Positions 45,566-56,480 of a stretch of DNA of 64,000 nt are shown one piece after another. Position 1 is the first letter of the stretch. Every line of letters starts with the position of its first letter. The position numbers and the translations under genes were made by a program. The notes beneath the pieces were generated by a model. That model worked only from the letters and a program-made list of their open reading frames with translations, was not told the DNA's origin and searched no databases. Source of the stretch: Achatina immaculata (taxonomy: Eukaryota; Mollusca; Gastropoda; Stylommatophora; Achatinidae); the NCBI GenBank assembly GCA_009760885.1, contig CM019719.1, positions 31,870,084 through 31,934,083 of the forward strand, in the 5' to 3' direction.

Positions 45566-47937
45566 ATGTCATGTATAACATGCCTGTTTTGCATTTGAAA
45601 CCCAGCAATATATTTTATAGCAATGAGTTATCGTGTACAGAGGTTTTTTATAAATTGATTGCCCGTTTCTAAGGTCAGCAGAGCGACGGAACACAGTTCT
45701 AAGCTCTTATCAGTTTTACTTTGGAAAAGCCTTGTTAGTTGTTTCTTATTTGGCAAATATTTCTAAGGTTAAACTATTGAAAATGTCTTGGAGCTTTGGT
45801 TTTTTTTTTATTGCTGTTTTAGCAAAACTACATATCACAGCTTGATATTGTTATGAGCATGTGTCATTTAAGTATGGTACAGTATATTATCCTGCATTCC
45901 AAAGTAAAGAATGAAATATATCACATATACAACATATTTTTTTTAATCACTAATTTTAAATGTTTTTAAGCAAATAGTTTATCATATGCTGTATGTGTCT
46001 TATATATAATGCTGTGTAGAACAATGAGATTTCTCCATTCCTGGTGTGTTTTTGGAGTACCTTATTTTTTTTTAAACTGTTGAAATAGATGCAAAGAGAA
46101 GCTGTGTCAGTCATCATTACCATTTTATCAGTCATCATTGCCATTTATCAGTCATCATTGCCAGTGTAAACCAGCAGGATCAGAAACAAGAAGAGGCAGA
46201 TGGCTTAAGAAAAAAAGGACTTGATTTGTTGACAGACATCCCAGTTTCTCACACATTAAATTGAGTGATGGTAACACAGTCTTATCAACAGAGTTTTTCA
46301 CTTATTTTGTTGGTTAAAGTACAGCTATTCTGGCAAGCTGTCATGCGGTTGATATTGATGTTGTGAATCCATCTTGGTTTTGACAGACAAACTTTTCTTT
46401 CAGGCAGTGGTCTGTATAAAATATTACAAATTCTTTCCATTTTTCTAATGATTTCAAGATAACATTTTTTTAAAAATTTATTTTAAAGAATTGTGTAAAG
46501 TGTGTAAAAACATGTTTCAAATGAAGGTACCAAAGACCAGTTTTGCTATATTTTTTAACTTAATTTTTTTTCTTTCTTATAAATTGAACACATTAGTGAT
46601 AGTTAACTAAAGAGGAGATTAGCATATGTTAATAAGTTGCTATACATTCCTGGTGATTATACTGTATGGAATTTGGAGAGTTACATATTTAAAGGGACAA
46701 TATTCTGTCTGGAAATTTTCATCACAGGGTGAGCTGCCTATATAAGATAAAAGAATAGCCATAATTACTTGCACAGGAAGTGTTCATGCTGATGTTTTTG
46801 AGAAGCAGGTGAAGAACTAGTACTAAGAATCTCAGAGCAGCATGTGTTGGTAGATCTGAACAAGAATGTACTTGCTGCATCATATCATCAGAATAACTGT
46901 TTTTTTGCTTGTCATTTTATTTTGTCAGTATTCACCTATACTGTTTTCAGTATTTCAGAAACTGATTCAGATCATCAGAATAACTGTTTTTGCTTGTCAT
47001 TTTATGCCAGGACTCACCTGTCAAAATTGATTCATGTTTTGGTGATGCTTTTTTTTCCCCTCAAATTTGACTGCTTCAAAAATTAACTGCAATTCATATC
47101 CATTATATTTGGCTGGCATTGTTCCAGTATTATTAATACTTTATTTAAAAGAACTAGTCAAGTGGTGTAACTTATGGCCATGATCAGTGTACAGATTTTG
47201 CCCATGTGGTTGTGTCTGTTGCTCAGTGTGAGTTGAATAACTAGGCTGTTATATGAAGCTTTTGTATTAGGAGCTTTATGGATATTTCTGGAACAGAAAC
47301 TGGAGAAACCCAGTATTTGATGATTTTAAAACTTCAGACATTGTTATGTTCACTGGAGCTGAACTGACTGGGTGTGACTTCCACTGCTTGCTTCATTGGT
47401 ATTGTAGCTGTATTGAAGTACAGTTTACAAATCTTGTGTCTCTGTAGTAACTTTCTGACTCTCTCTTTGTCTGTGTGTGCAAAAGAGAGATATATATATA
47501 GAGAGAGATGCTACTTACAATTCATGATGAATTTAAAAAAAAGAATTTAAATATCTTAATCTTGAGATTTATTCTTAAAAATGGTAAATGGAAAAGTTTA
47601 AACTAAGGCTTACCAGACCAGTGCTATTACAAGTGGTGGGCTTGTGTGGCATACTATTCCTAAAGTACAGATTTTGTGTATAAGTTGTTGAGAATTAAAA
47701 CAGCAGAAGACCTCTATCCTATAATTGTGTGAAAAATATATCAGATCTGTTAAGACCTGCACAGTTTTGTTTGTTTGTTTGTTTTTTTTTTTTGTAAATG
47801 TGTCTTTTACTTCTTCCTCAGTGTTCAAGTTCTTGAACCCTAGTAGGGTCTAACATGAATGTGTATTGTTTTAGCTTTTCTTTGTTTTTGTTTTTTTTTT
47901 TTTAATATTTTGTATTAGCCATTTAGTACTACATTGT
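45566..47937. other. No gene; small duplications
   Basis: A 23-bp motif (CAGTCATCATTGCCATTTAT) occurs three times at 46108-46162. A direct repeat ATCATCAGAATAACTGTTTT..TTGCTTGTCATTTTAT occurs at about 46884 and 46970. The rest is AT-rich. Confidence 0.5.
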
Positions 47938-48070
47938 TACGAGAGGACAAATTAGTAGGCATAAAATACCTTGATGATGTTGAAAAGCTCGCCGAAAACA
48001 GGAAAACTTGGTGGACTACCATGCAAGCCCTGCGTGATGTTTAACGGCATGGGAAGGGTTTAAGATGTAA
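47938..48070 (+). mobile_element. LINE 3' tail (SLDEVE family)
   Basis: GAGAGGACAAATTAGTAGGC to TTTAACGGCATGGGAAGGGT, then TTAAGATGTAAG. It faces a minus-strand copy at 48132, forming an inverted pair. Confidence 0.88.
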
Positions 48071-48131
48071 GACTTAGTACCAGATTTCTTTACCTCTGCA
48101 GATTTTTATTTTTATTGATTTTAGTAATTCT

Positions 48132-48345
48132 TATCTTATATCCTTCCCGTGCCGTTAGACGTCACATAGGGCTCGCAAAGTAGTTCGCCAATATTTCCTG
48201 TCTTCGGCGAGTCTTTCAACCTCAACAAAGGATTTTATGCCTGTTAACTTGGCCTCTCTTAATAATGTTCTCTTCAGAGTTTCACGCGGTCTGCCCCTTT
48301 TTCTTCGGCCTGTTATGTTCCACTTGATAGCTTGTTTGGTAATTA
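48132..48345 (-). mobile_element. LINE 3' tail (SLDEVE family), minus
   Basis: CTTATATCCTTCCCGTGCCG through GTCTGCCCCTTTTTCTTCGG reads on the minus strand as the family C-terminus (GRPRETLKRTLLREA, SLLRLKDSPKT region). Confidence 0.9.
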
Positions 48346-48404
48346 GTGGCCATTTTTTTCCCTTGCTTTGAACACATTTTATTTTTTTAAGAAGCTTATA
48401 AAAC

Positions 48405-48595
48405 AGTCATTTGCATGTCCCCTGCGGAACTTTGCTGCCTAACAGTTCTCCTGTAGGCCTCTCGTTGTAACCGAGATGCCCTGCTGCTGATGCACCCATT
48501 CACAGATAATCAACAATGTCTTGCAGCCATCTTCATCTTGGTCTTCCTCTCTTTCTTTTTCCCATTATGTACCCTTCCAAGGATAAGACATAGCA
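48405..48595 (-). mobile_element. LINE 3' tail (WLQDI family), minus
   Basis: CAGTCATTTGCATGTCCCCT through TTTTTCCCATTATGTACCCT is the reverse complement of the WLQDI-family end. Confidence 0.9.
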
Positions 48596-49020
48596 GTGTA
48601 AATTTATTAACATAGCTTCATTATAATCCTGTTTGAGTGCAGCAGGTAATTAAGATGGAGGAAGTGTTTTAATTAAGCTGGAGGAAATGTTCTAATTAAG
48701 CTGGAAGAAATGTTCTGATTTACTGTGCTCAGGAGTTTATAGTATAGTGCAGGGTTTTAGCTCCAAAGGCAGTTTGTACTGGTTCTTTGAGATTCCACCG
48801 TCTTGTGTTTGTATATGAATGTGTGAACTAGATCTGATTTTTTTTTTAAAAGAGATAACTTATTTTAGCACAGATACTGATGAACAAATCTATGGCTTTT
48901 GCTGCAGCTTAGCTACACTGGTAAAAAATTTTTTTTTCGCAATAATTACTGTCATTGAAAGTGAGAAAATAAAAGTTTTTGCTTGTGATTTATTTTGCAT
49001 TGTAAATATTTTATTTACAT
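48596..49020. other. No gene seen
   Basis: Contains three near-copies of AATTAAG(C/A)TGGAGGAA (48648-48712). Otherwise AT-rich. Confidence 0.5.
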
Positions 49021-49400
49021 TTCTTTTCTCTTTTGCTCCATCTCCTTCCTGCATCCTCTCCTCATTTTCTGTCTCTTCTCTGTTCTCTTTTCATCCCATT
49101 TTTAGTCTCCTGTAATTCTCCTTCTCTTCTTTCTTTTATCCCATTTTCTGTCTCCTGTAATTCCCCCATGTCTTCTCTTCTCTCCTTTATCCCATTTTCT
49201 GTCTCCTGTAATTCCCCCATGTCTTCTCTTCTCTCCTTTATCCCATTTTCTGTCTCCTGTAATTCCCTCTTTTATCTCATTTTCTGTCTCCTGTAATCCC
49301 CCCTCTTCTATTCTATTATCCCATTTTCTATCTCTTGTAATTTCCCCTTTTCTTTTCTCTTTTATCACATTTTCTGTCTCCTGTAATTCCCACTCTCTTC
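49021..49400. repeat. Pyrimidine-rich minisatellite, about 50-bp unit
   Basis: Unit CTCCTTTATCCCATTTTCTG then TCTCCTGTAATTCCCCCATG then TCTTCTCTT, about 6 copies, almost all C/T on the plus strand. ORFs through it are artefacts. Confidence 0.93.
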
Positions 49401-50507
49401 TCTTCTCTTTTTTTTTTTATTTGCACTTTCTGTCTTTTTTTTTCAGACTCTTACTCTCTCTCTTCGTTTTTGTCCTTCACACTTCACCTCACTTCCCAAG
49501 TTCCTTCCATGCCGTTCTTCTAATCCATCTCTCCTCTTTTAAGTTCTACTATACAACATTCTTTCAGGCTCAAATAAAACTGAATCCACACAACATCTGC
49601 TTAACACTGAAAGGATAAACAAACAAACAAAAAAACCCAACTTTCAAAGATATTTTATGAATAAGCACATTTTCATATCTATTTACATGGGTGTACATTA
49701 AAATATAAGTAAGCAGTAAAAACCAAGTAATTAACAAGAACTTCTTTCTGAAGCATTCAGTAAGAAAATAAGGCAGAAAGCATTTGCCAAATATTTCACG
49801 TTTTAACAAATGATGCAAAAAAAAAATCCTTTAACACATTTGCCATTTGAAGCTTTACATAGCCATAATCCACTTGATACTGATAACAAAGCACATCGTT
49901 ACTTTTTTTTAACACCATCCTACTCTGTGTTATGTATCCAGTGGCCCTGTCTTGTATCATAAAGTTCTATTAAACAAACAGCCATGTCGGAAGCATATTT
50001 TATCATTAATTATATGCAGGCAGAAGGTAATTCATTCGGGTCAGTTCATGTATTAAATTATTAAATTATCTTTTTAAAAATTCACAAATATTTAAGTAAA
50101 CAAGTTGCAAAAACAAAACATCTGAATAAAGAGTAAAAAAAAACAAAAACAAATGCAAACTGAGCTGTAAGTGAATTGGATTACCGCAGATCTTCACTAG
50201 TTAGAAGACCGGAAAAGGCTGCACATGTACAAGACAGCGGAAAGGTAAAAGCATTACGAAGGAGTCTCATTTAAACTACGTGTTCTACACAAGCAGCGGA
50301 TTTTTGCCCAGTGCCATTTAAATGTGTCCATGGCAGTGAAGCAGAATCACAAAAGCAAAAGATGAATAATTGTTATTATTTGTTGCCATAGCAAGAAAGC
50401 AAAGTAAATATAATTGGTCAATGGGAGAAAAAAAATCTGACCTGAACTGGCCACTGCACTCAAATGCTAAAACTCCTGATATAGATCTGGTTTAATATAC
50501 CTTAAAC
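49401..50507. other. No gene seen
   Basis: AT-rich. AATAAA motifs at about 49574 and 50127 are not tied to any gene. Confidence 0.5.
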
Positions 50508-50806
50508 TAATATATTTCTTATCTGTCTATTCTTGCATTTAATATATTTCTTATTTGTCTATTCTTAAATATATTTCTTATTTGTCTATTGTTGCATTCA
50601 ATATATTTCTTATTTGTCTATTGTTGCATTTAATATATTTCTTATTTGTCTATTCTTGCATTTAATATATTTCTTATTTGTCTATTCTTAAATATATTTC
50701 TTGTTTATTCTTAAATATATTTCTTATTTGTCTATTCTTGCATTCAATATATTTCGTATTTGTCTATTCTTGCATTTAATATATTTCTTATTTGACTATT
50801 CTTGCA
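50508..50806. repeat. About 32-bp AT-rich minisatellite
   Basis: Unit AATATATTTCTTATTTGTCT then ATTCTTGCATTT, about 9 copies, some shortened by loss of TTGCATT. Confidence 0.95.
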
Positions 50807-50902
50807 CTATAATGTCATAGCCATACAACATTGCAAAATCACTTCATGTAGAAAAGCTGCCTTGTTTCACCCTTTTTTTTTCAAAGTACCTATACAAAAC
50901 TA

Positions 50903-51155
50903 TGAGTATCTGAGCGGCTAAATGGTTAGTGCACTGGTCTCTCATGGCGAAGGTCGGGGGTTCGAATCCGGCCGGAGACACCCCAGTCACCCAGCTGTAG
51001 AAATGGGTACCCAACTTCTTCTGGAACTGGGGAAGGAAAGGCGGCCAGGCGTGATACTGACCATATCACCCTCTAGTGTGCTGACAGGTCAAGGAAAATA
51101 TGGGCACTAACACCGTATCCCTATGTGCCTCTAAGGCATGACAGGATTACCTTTA
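50903..51155 (+). mobile_element. tRNA-derived SINE, best-preserved copy
   Basis: The head has an A-box-like TGGTTAGTGCACTGG (about 50924) and an excellent B box GGTTCGAATCC (about 50959). The body follows: CACCCAGCTGTAGAAATGGG, GGAAGGAAAGGCGGCCAGGC, GATACTGACCATATCACCCT and GCACTAACACCGTATCCC. The 3' end is ATGACAGGATTACCTTTATC and a T-run. It is closest to an active sequence among the copies. The head alone is not a functional tRNA gene. Confidence 0.92.
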
Positions 51156-51202
51156 TCTTTTTTTTTTTTTATTCAAAACTATAGTATACTTCTGGAATAC
51201 AA

Positions 51203-51245
<43 letters not shown>

Positions 51246-51285
51246 CATCCGTCCGTCCGTCTGTCTGTCTGTCTGTCTGTCTGTC
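51203..51285. repeat. (CTGT)n microsatellite
   Basis: About 20 CTGT units with CCAT/CCGT interruptions. It is followed by about 30 bp of the SRGRPR-family LINE end (GCTGGCATTGGCTATCATGC). Confidence 0.95.
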
Positions 51286-51439
51286 AGCTGGCATTGGCTA
51301 TCATGCTTTTCCAGAACTTCCTGCTCCGAGTGCTGTTTAGAAGATGTGCTGATGTAAGTCTCCTTTAGATAAAGTGAATCTGCCCTTCATCGTGAAAATG
51401 TTCATTGATACAAAGGCGAAACTAACGAAAGTTAGAAAA

Positions 51440-51695
51440 TGCGAATTTGCACAAAACGTTTATTTAGTACAGGAAAAATAACATCCTTATTTTGTTCAGT
51501 ATAGCTGCACTGCTTTGCAATGCATTTGCACCACCTGTGAATCAACGTATGAATTCCAGGAAGCAAAAGCTCTACATCCTGACTTCTCAACCGCCAGTTC
51601 ACTGCATCCCTTGTGTTCTTATCCAATGTAAGCTTGTTATGTCTGTCTTGAACTTCATAACCTAGTTGTAGAAATGGGCCTTGCACATGCACTCA
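51440..51695 (-). pseudogene. Mariner-type transposase C-terminal fragment
   Basis: Minus-strand frame 51692-51432 includes DAVNWRLRSQDVELLLPGIH then TLIHRWCKCIAKQCSYTEQN. The pattern (GI..L..RW.KC....G.YVE) is the usual C-terminus of mariner transposases. No catalytic motif is present, so only the end of the gene remains. Confidence 0.7.
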
Positions 51696-53109
51696 CCACC
51701 TTACACTGCATGTATCAGTATTTCACAGTGCATGTCCAAGGAATTCAGACTTTTGGTGGACAAGAATTGGATGACAGATCCCACTTCTTCCTTTGAGTAT
51801 TTCTGCAATGCAGTCACCATCTTGGCATGCATTGTCCTCAGCTTGCTGCTTAGCAACAGTTACCTTATCTGCTTACTGACATTACTGACCTTGGTGCTAA
51901 CAGTTAGTACTACTAAGAGATTTCTGTCTATTCTTTCATTTGATTCACTCTTGTAAAACTGTACCGTATGCTTAAACCCCTAAAAGTATTAGGTATGTGA
52001 AACACTGACTGCAGAGTATAAAATGTCCTGTGATTTACAAAGAAGTTATTTTGATGTCTCTAAGCTAATCTGCATATACCAAAGGCTGTCCAAACCCTAC
52101 TCTGCACAAGCCAGAATGGCCTGCAGGCACATTGAGAACATATCCTGCAGACCTGTACTTCATGCAGAGACTTTAAGAATCTATTCTGGCCCCAGGGAAA
52201 GAACGTTAATGAAGAATTATGGGCCAGAAACATGAAACAATCTTGCTTCATGGACGTGACACATCCCCATGACTAGATGGCTGATAATATAAAAGAACTG
52301 TGAATCCTTATTACCAGTTTGTTCTCTCAAGTTAAAAACAGTGAAACTAGAATCTTTGTAACAAATTATCTATATTGCTTATAAAAATTTAATAATAAGA
52401 AAGTTGAAGTTGACAGTGAAATCACATAATGAAGTTCATCAAAAAATTTTTGCAGAAATTTCAGGACTAAAAGGACTAAATTTTATTTACACAGGGAAAG
52501 CACTGAATAAAGGGTCAATCTATAAAGAGCTGCCAGTTGGTCCTTTGTGGTCAAATTAGATGGCCAAAAGTGCTCCTTCACATCATAAATAATATGACAT
52601 TTAACATTTTAGTTGAATGGCAGCAGTTTAATATTACTTCACTTAGATCAGTAGAAATGGCTAAAAAAAAACATCTAGGTTTGATGTTTTGTACTGAACA
52701 GAAAACAAATTATAGCTAACAGTAGTTCTTTTTTAAGCCCTCGAGGAGATTTCAAAATCAAGTAAGAATATGCTGTTTCTCATCTTGTAGAATACCGTAA
52801 TGAAAATAAAATCACAAGCAGCTTTTTATTTTCAAACTATTACTCAAGTGTATAATTTAAACTCAGTCTCCCAACATTTGGCTAATTCAAATCAGACCAC
52901 TGTACAAACTACCATATACTAAAAGTAAAGCATATCAATAGCTTCTTTTTTAAAATGTGGACTTAAATATCAAAATGTAATAATTACATATCATTTCTAG
53001 TAAGATAATTTTGTAATGGCTCTAATTATGATGTCAACAACTATTTAGATTGTTAAGTCCAGTTATCAACTGCAGGGGAACTGATCTATATAGTACTGTG
53101 AAAACCACA
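51696..53109. other. No gene recognised
   Basis: AT-rich. Short frames without motifs. Confidence 0.5.
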
Positions 53110-53320
53110 TATAATTTAGAGAAGACCATCTTGGAAGGATACATAATGGGAAAAAGAAAGAGAGGAAGACCAAGGCAAAGATGGCTCCAAGACATCATTG
53201 ATAATCTGCAAATGGATGCAGCAAGGCATTTGCTTACAACCGAGAGGCCTACAGGAGAGCTGTTAGGGAGGCAAAGTTCCACAAGGGACATGCAAATGAC
53301 TGACCGACTGATATATATAC
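53110..53320 (+). mobile_element. LINE 3' end (WLQDI family)
   Basis: Encodes LEKTILEGYIMGKRKRGRPR then QRWLQDIIDNLQMDAARHL, and ends GGGACATGCAAATGACTGAC. A short deletion removes part of the DAAAAGHL segment. Confidence 0.9.
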
Positions 53321-53703
53321 ATATACATATGTAATAGATATCTTGGAATCAGATCAACAACTGAGTCCAGATTAAGAAGTTTTGGTCTTGGAAAGTGCAG
53401 TCATAGAAGAAACAAACTGATCAAATGAACAAAATGTCATGATATAATCTCCAGCAATATCAAAAAGAAAAAGGGCTTTACACATGGAGGTAAAATGACC
53501 AACCTTCTTATACAATATGGGACAGTCCTGTATTTTAAGGTCCTGTGTTTATCTGTGTCCTGTGTTTATCTCCTAGAAATCATTTTTTCTTCAATCAAGA
53601 TGCCTAAATGTCCCCTATTTTGAAATGTGTGTCCCACTTTGTCATTCCTATCTTTGACAGGCACGTGTTCGGAAATACCCAGAATTTTTTAATTATCTTA
53701 GGG

Positions 53704-54086
53704 CAGCGGTTCTCAGACCCTTTTGCTGCCCGGTGCACATTTAAAAGTCAAACATTTTTGCAGCCCACTAATAAAGTGCTTTATATTCGAAGGTATAAAT
53801 CTAATTTTATAAAGTATAATGTAATGTTTTCTCTACATGTTTAACTCCATATTCATTGCTACACAAATGTTCTTTTCATTTACTAATAAAGCGACCTACA
53901 ATTCTGTGGCCTGCATCTATGCAGTCTGCCCCTATGTATTGCATGAAAAATGCGGAATAATTTTTTATCATATCCACTTTTTTTCTCTTTTTTTTTTTTT
54001 TTGCTGCTTTGAGACTTCAGTGCGGCCCACAATGCTTCCTATCAAGGCCCACCTCTGGGCCGTGGCCCATGGGTTGAGAACCACTG
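53704..54086. mobile_element. hAT-type MITE, 383 bp, with 8-bp target duplication
   Basis: Ends are CAGCGGTTCTCA (left) and TGAGAACCACTG (right), a 12-bp terminal inverted repeat with one mismatch. Flanks are TCTTAGGG (53696-53703) and CCTTAGGG (54087-54094), 7 of 8 identical, as expected of a hAT 8-bp duplication. No transposase is inside. The internal GGCCCACCTCTGGGCCGTGG and a T-run are the only notable parts. Confidence 0.88.
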
Positions 54087-54295
54087 CCTTAGGGGAAATG
54101 TTGCTATTCTGAAGACAATTCACTCTGTTGAGAAATACAAGTAGGCCTGATTGGCTCTTTGACAGATAAAGTTATAAAAGTATTATATTTGGTAGATAAA
54201 AAGTATTAAATTTGGTAGACAAAGTTACAAAAGAGTTGACAACTGTAGTAAAACTGGTAATAGTAATGAAAATAGACGGGAGTATAGTTCAGTTT

Positions 54296-54755
54296 TACAA
54301 AAAGATAGAGAGAGTGAGGAAAGCTGGCAGAAAGCAAGTAGAGTGCATACAAATGAAGAATGTACAACAATCCAATATTTATTTCAGCAAAAGCCTTTTT
54401 TCAAGGATTACATGCAAAAACAACACAACAGATAAAAACATGAAAAATGGATAAAAAATATCTTTTTTAAGGCTTCCTCCTAGTAAGAAAGTTAGGCACA
54501 TAATGCCCTAGTATGAAAGTTGGGCATAAAATGCCCTAGTATGAAAGCTTGCTGCCCAACTTTTGTACTAGGACAAAGCCTAAAAAACTGAGTCTATATT
54601 TTTCATCTGTTTTTGTGTTTTTATCTGTTGTCTTGTTTTTCTGTGTGATCAATGAAAAAAACGCTTTTGCCTAAATAAATATTGGATTGTCGTACGTTCT
54701 TCTTTTGTATGTACTCATCTTCCTTTCTGACTACTTTCCTCACTCTCTTTTTGTA
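54296..54755. repeat. 460-bp foldback (large imperfect inverted repeat)
   Basis: The left arm from 54296 (TACAAAAAG..GAGAGTGAGGAAAG) pairs with the right arm ending at 54755 (CTTTCCTCACTCTCTTTTTG). Matching blocks include ACAATCCAATATTTATTT with AAATAAATATTGGATTGT, ACAACAGATAAAAACA with its complement, and near the centre CTAGTAAGAAAGTTAGGCA with TGCCCAACTTTTGTACTAG. The symmetry centre is about 54525. There is almost no spacer. No coding capacity. Confidence 0.88.
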
Positions 54756-54869
54756 GATAAAATTATAAACAAAGCCTACTGATTAAAATTTTGAGTTCAG
54801 ATTTATATGTAACATCCCCCTTTTAATGAGCATCCTGTATTTTGTATATCATGACAGCTACATAGACTA

Positions 54870-55445
54870 AGATGGAGACACCAGAAAGGAAGTTATAACT
54901 GCAAAAGCAGCAATGACTTTCAAGAATCTTGAGAACATATGACACTCTAAAGTTATAAGCACAAAAACCAAGTTAAGATTATTCAATTCAAATGTAATAT
55001 CCACCTTCATTTATGCATGCAAAAGCTGGAAATCAACTAAAGAAATAGACAAGAAATTAGACTCTTTTGAAAACAAATGCCTAAGAAAATACTCATTACA
55101 AAGTGGAACAAATTCAAGAACAACACAGAGATAATGCAGATGAGTGAACAATAACCTGTTTCATGGGTGATCAGAAAAGGGAGGTGGACATATATCGGTC
55201 ACATGATGAGAAGAAACAATCAGAGAATCCCAAAACAAGATATCAAGTGGAACACAACAGGCCAAAGAAAAAGAGATTGCCACGTGAAACTTTAAAGAGG
55301 ATATTGTTAAGAGAGGCCAAATTAGTAGGCATAAAATCCCTTTTATGAGATTGAAAAACTCGCCAATAGTAGGAAAACTTGGTGAACTACCATGCAACCC
55401 CTATGTGATGTCTAATGGCAGGGAAGGATGTAAGATGTATTTGAA
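54870..55445 (+). pseudogene. LINE ORF2 C-terminal fragment (SLDEVE family)
   Basis: Shifted frames give FKNLENI-like, CESWKSTKEIDKKLDSFENK-like and then GDQKREVDIYRSHDEKKQSE, RETLKRILLREAKLVGIKSL. The 3' end is ATGGCAGGGAAGGATGTAAG. Several frameshifts. Confidence 0.88.
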
Positions 55446-56393
55446 TTTGGAAAAGATGGCCAGGTTAATGGATGTGTCCAAATATGTCTTCCAAAATTAG
55501 ACGGATTAGAAACCCATAAAAAATAACTGATGTAGTTTTATAGTCAGCAAGAAAATGAATCTACCTGTCTGTCTTTCTGACATATATACTTGGACACAAG
55601 TAGTGATGATGTATTGTTGGAATACACAAGAAAATCTGCTGACTTGTCAGAAACTAAATATGTTTTGTAACATATTCTTCACAGAAGGGAGTAAGAAAAT
55701 GTGCAATAAAAATTTATTTCAAACAAAATTAATGAACCACAGATGTACGAAGAGAAGGAACAGATAGTAGAGGTGGCAGCTGTGCTCAGTAATCAAAAGA
55801 TCATAAAGAGGAAAATTAACAATGTGAAGACAATGACAGAGATTTGAATGCATTACCTCAACATGGATAACTGTGATTGATTTTGAGAAGCAAAACCATA
55901 AATAGACCACACTGCCTGTAACTTTCAAGCTATGGGACTGAAAATTCAGTGATGCTTAAAAGAGGTGACCTAGGAGCAGAGAGGATGTGAAAATCTATAC
56001 ATACATACATTTAATGACAGGGCTTCTCAACTTTTATAATGCTATATCACATTTCACTGACTATGCAACACTATGGTATATCATGATACACAGCTTTAGA
56101 AACCTTGCATTACTGAATCAAACACATCTAACGGCATGTTTATAGGATCAGACATATGCTGTATGAATTAAGTATTGTTGCTGTAGTTCCACAAATCTTA
56201 ACATTATATTACCATTTGGAACATATCTTATCATTTATCTTCATACAGACTGATAAACCAGCAATGCTTATATATGAATTTGCTTTTGATTTGACAAAGA
56301 GCACATGGTAAAGGTTAAATGTTTTTGGGGTTTGTTTTTTTTTGGCTTCACAAAACAACAATAAATTATAAATATTCTTGTGGTAAAAATCCA
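55446..56393. other. No gene; possible hAT-type end near 56018
   Basis: CAGGGCTTCTCAACTTTTAT near 56023 resembles a hAT terminal repeat. No matching second end was found. The stretch to 56393 would be the 3' untranslated side of the MAM gene. Confidence 0.45.
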
Positions 56394-56480
56394 CTAACTC
56401 CCACAAAGTGAGGTCTGAATGCTGATGTCATCAATAGCAATGTCACCCATGAATCCAACCACAGTAGCTTCAAAGAACAC
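56394..56480 (-). CDS. MAM gene terminal exon
   Basis: Acceptor TTTTTTTCCCTCCTTAG; VFFEATVVGFMGDIAIDDIS then IQTSLCGS and TAG. Completes the second MAM in phase. Confidence 0.9.
   Translation of the reverse strand: MFFEATVVGFMGDIAIDDISIQTSLCGS

Noticed and set aside
50903..50985. tRNA gene
   Set aside because: The A and B boxes belong to a SINE head with a shared downstream body. I could not fold a complete cloverleaf.
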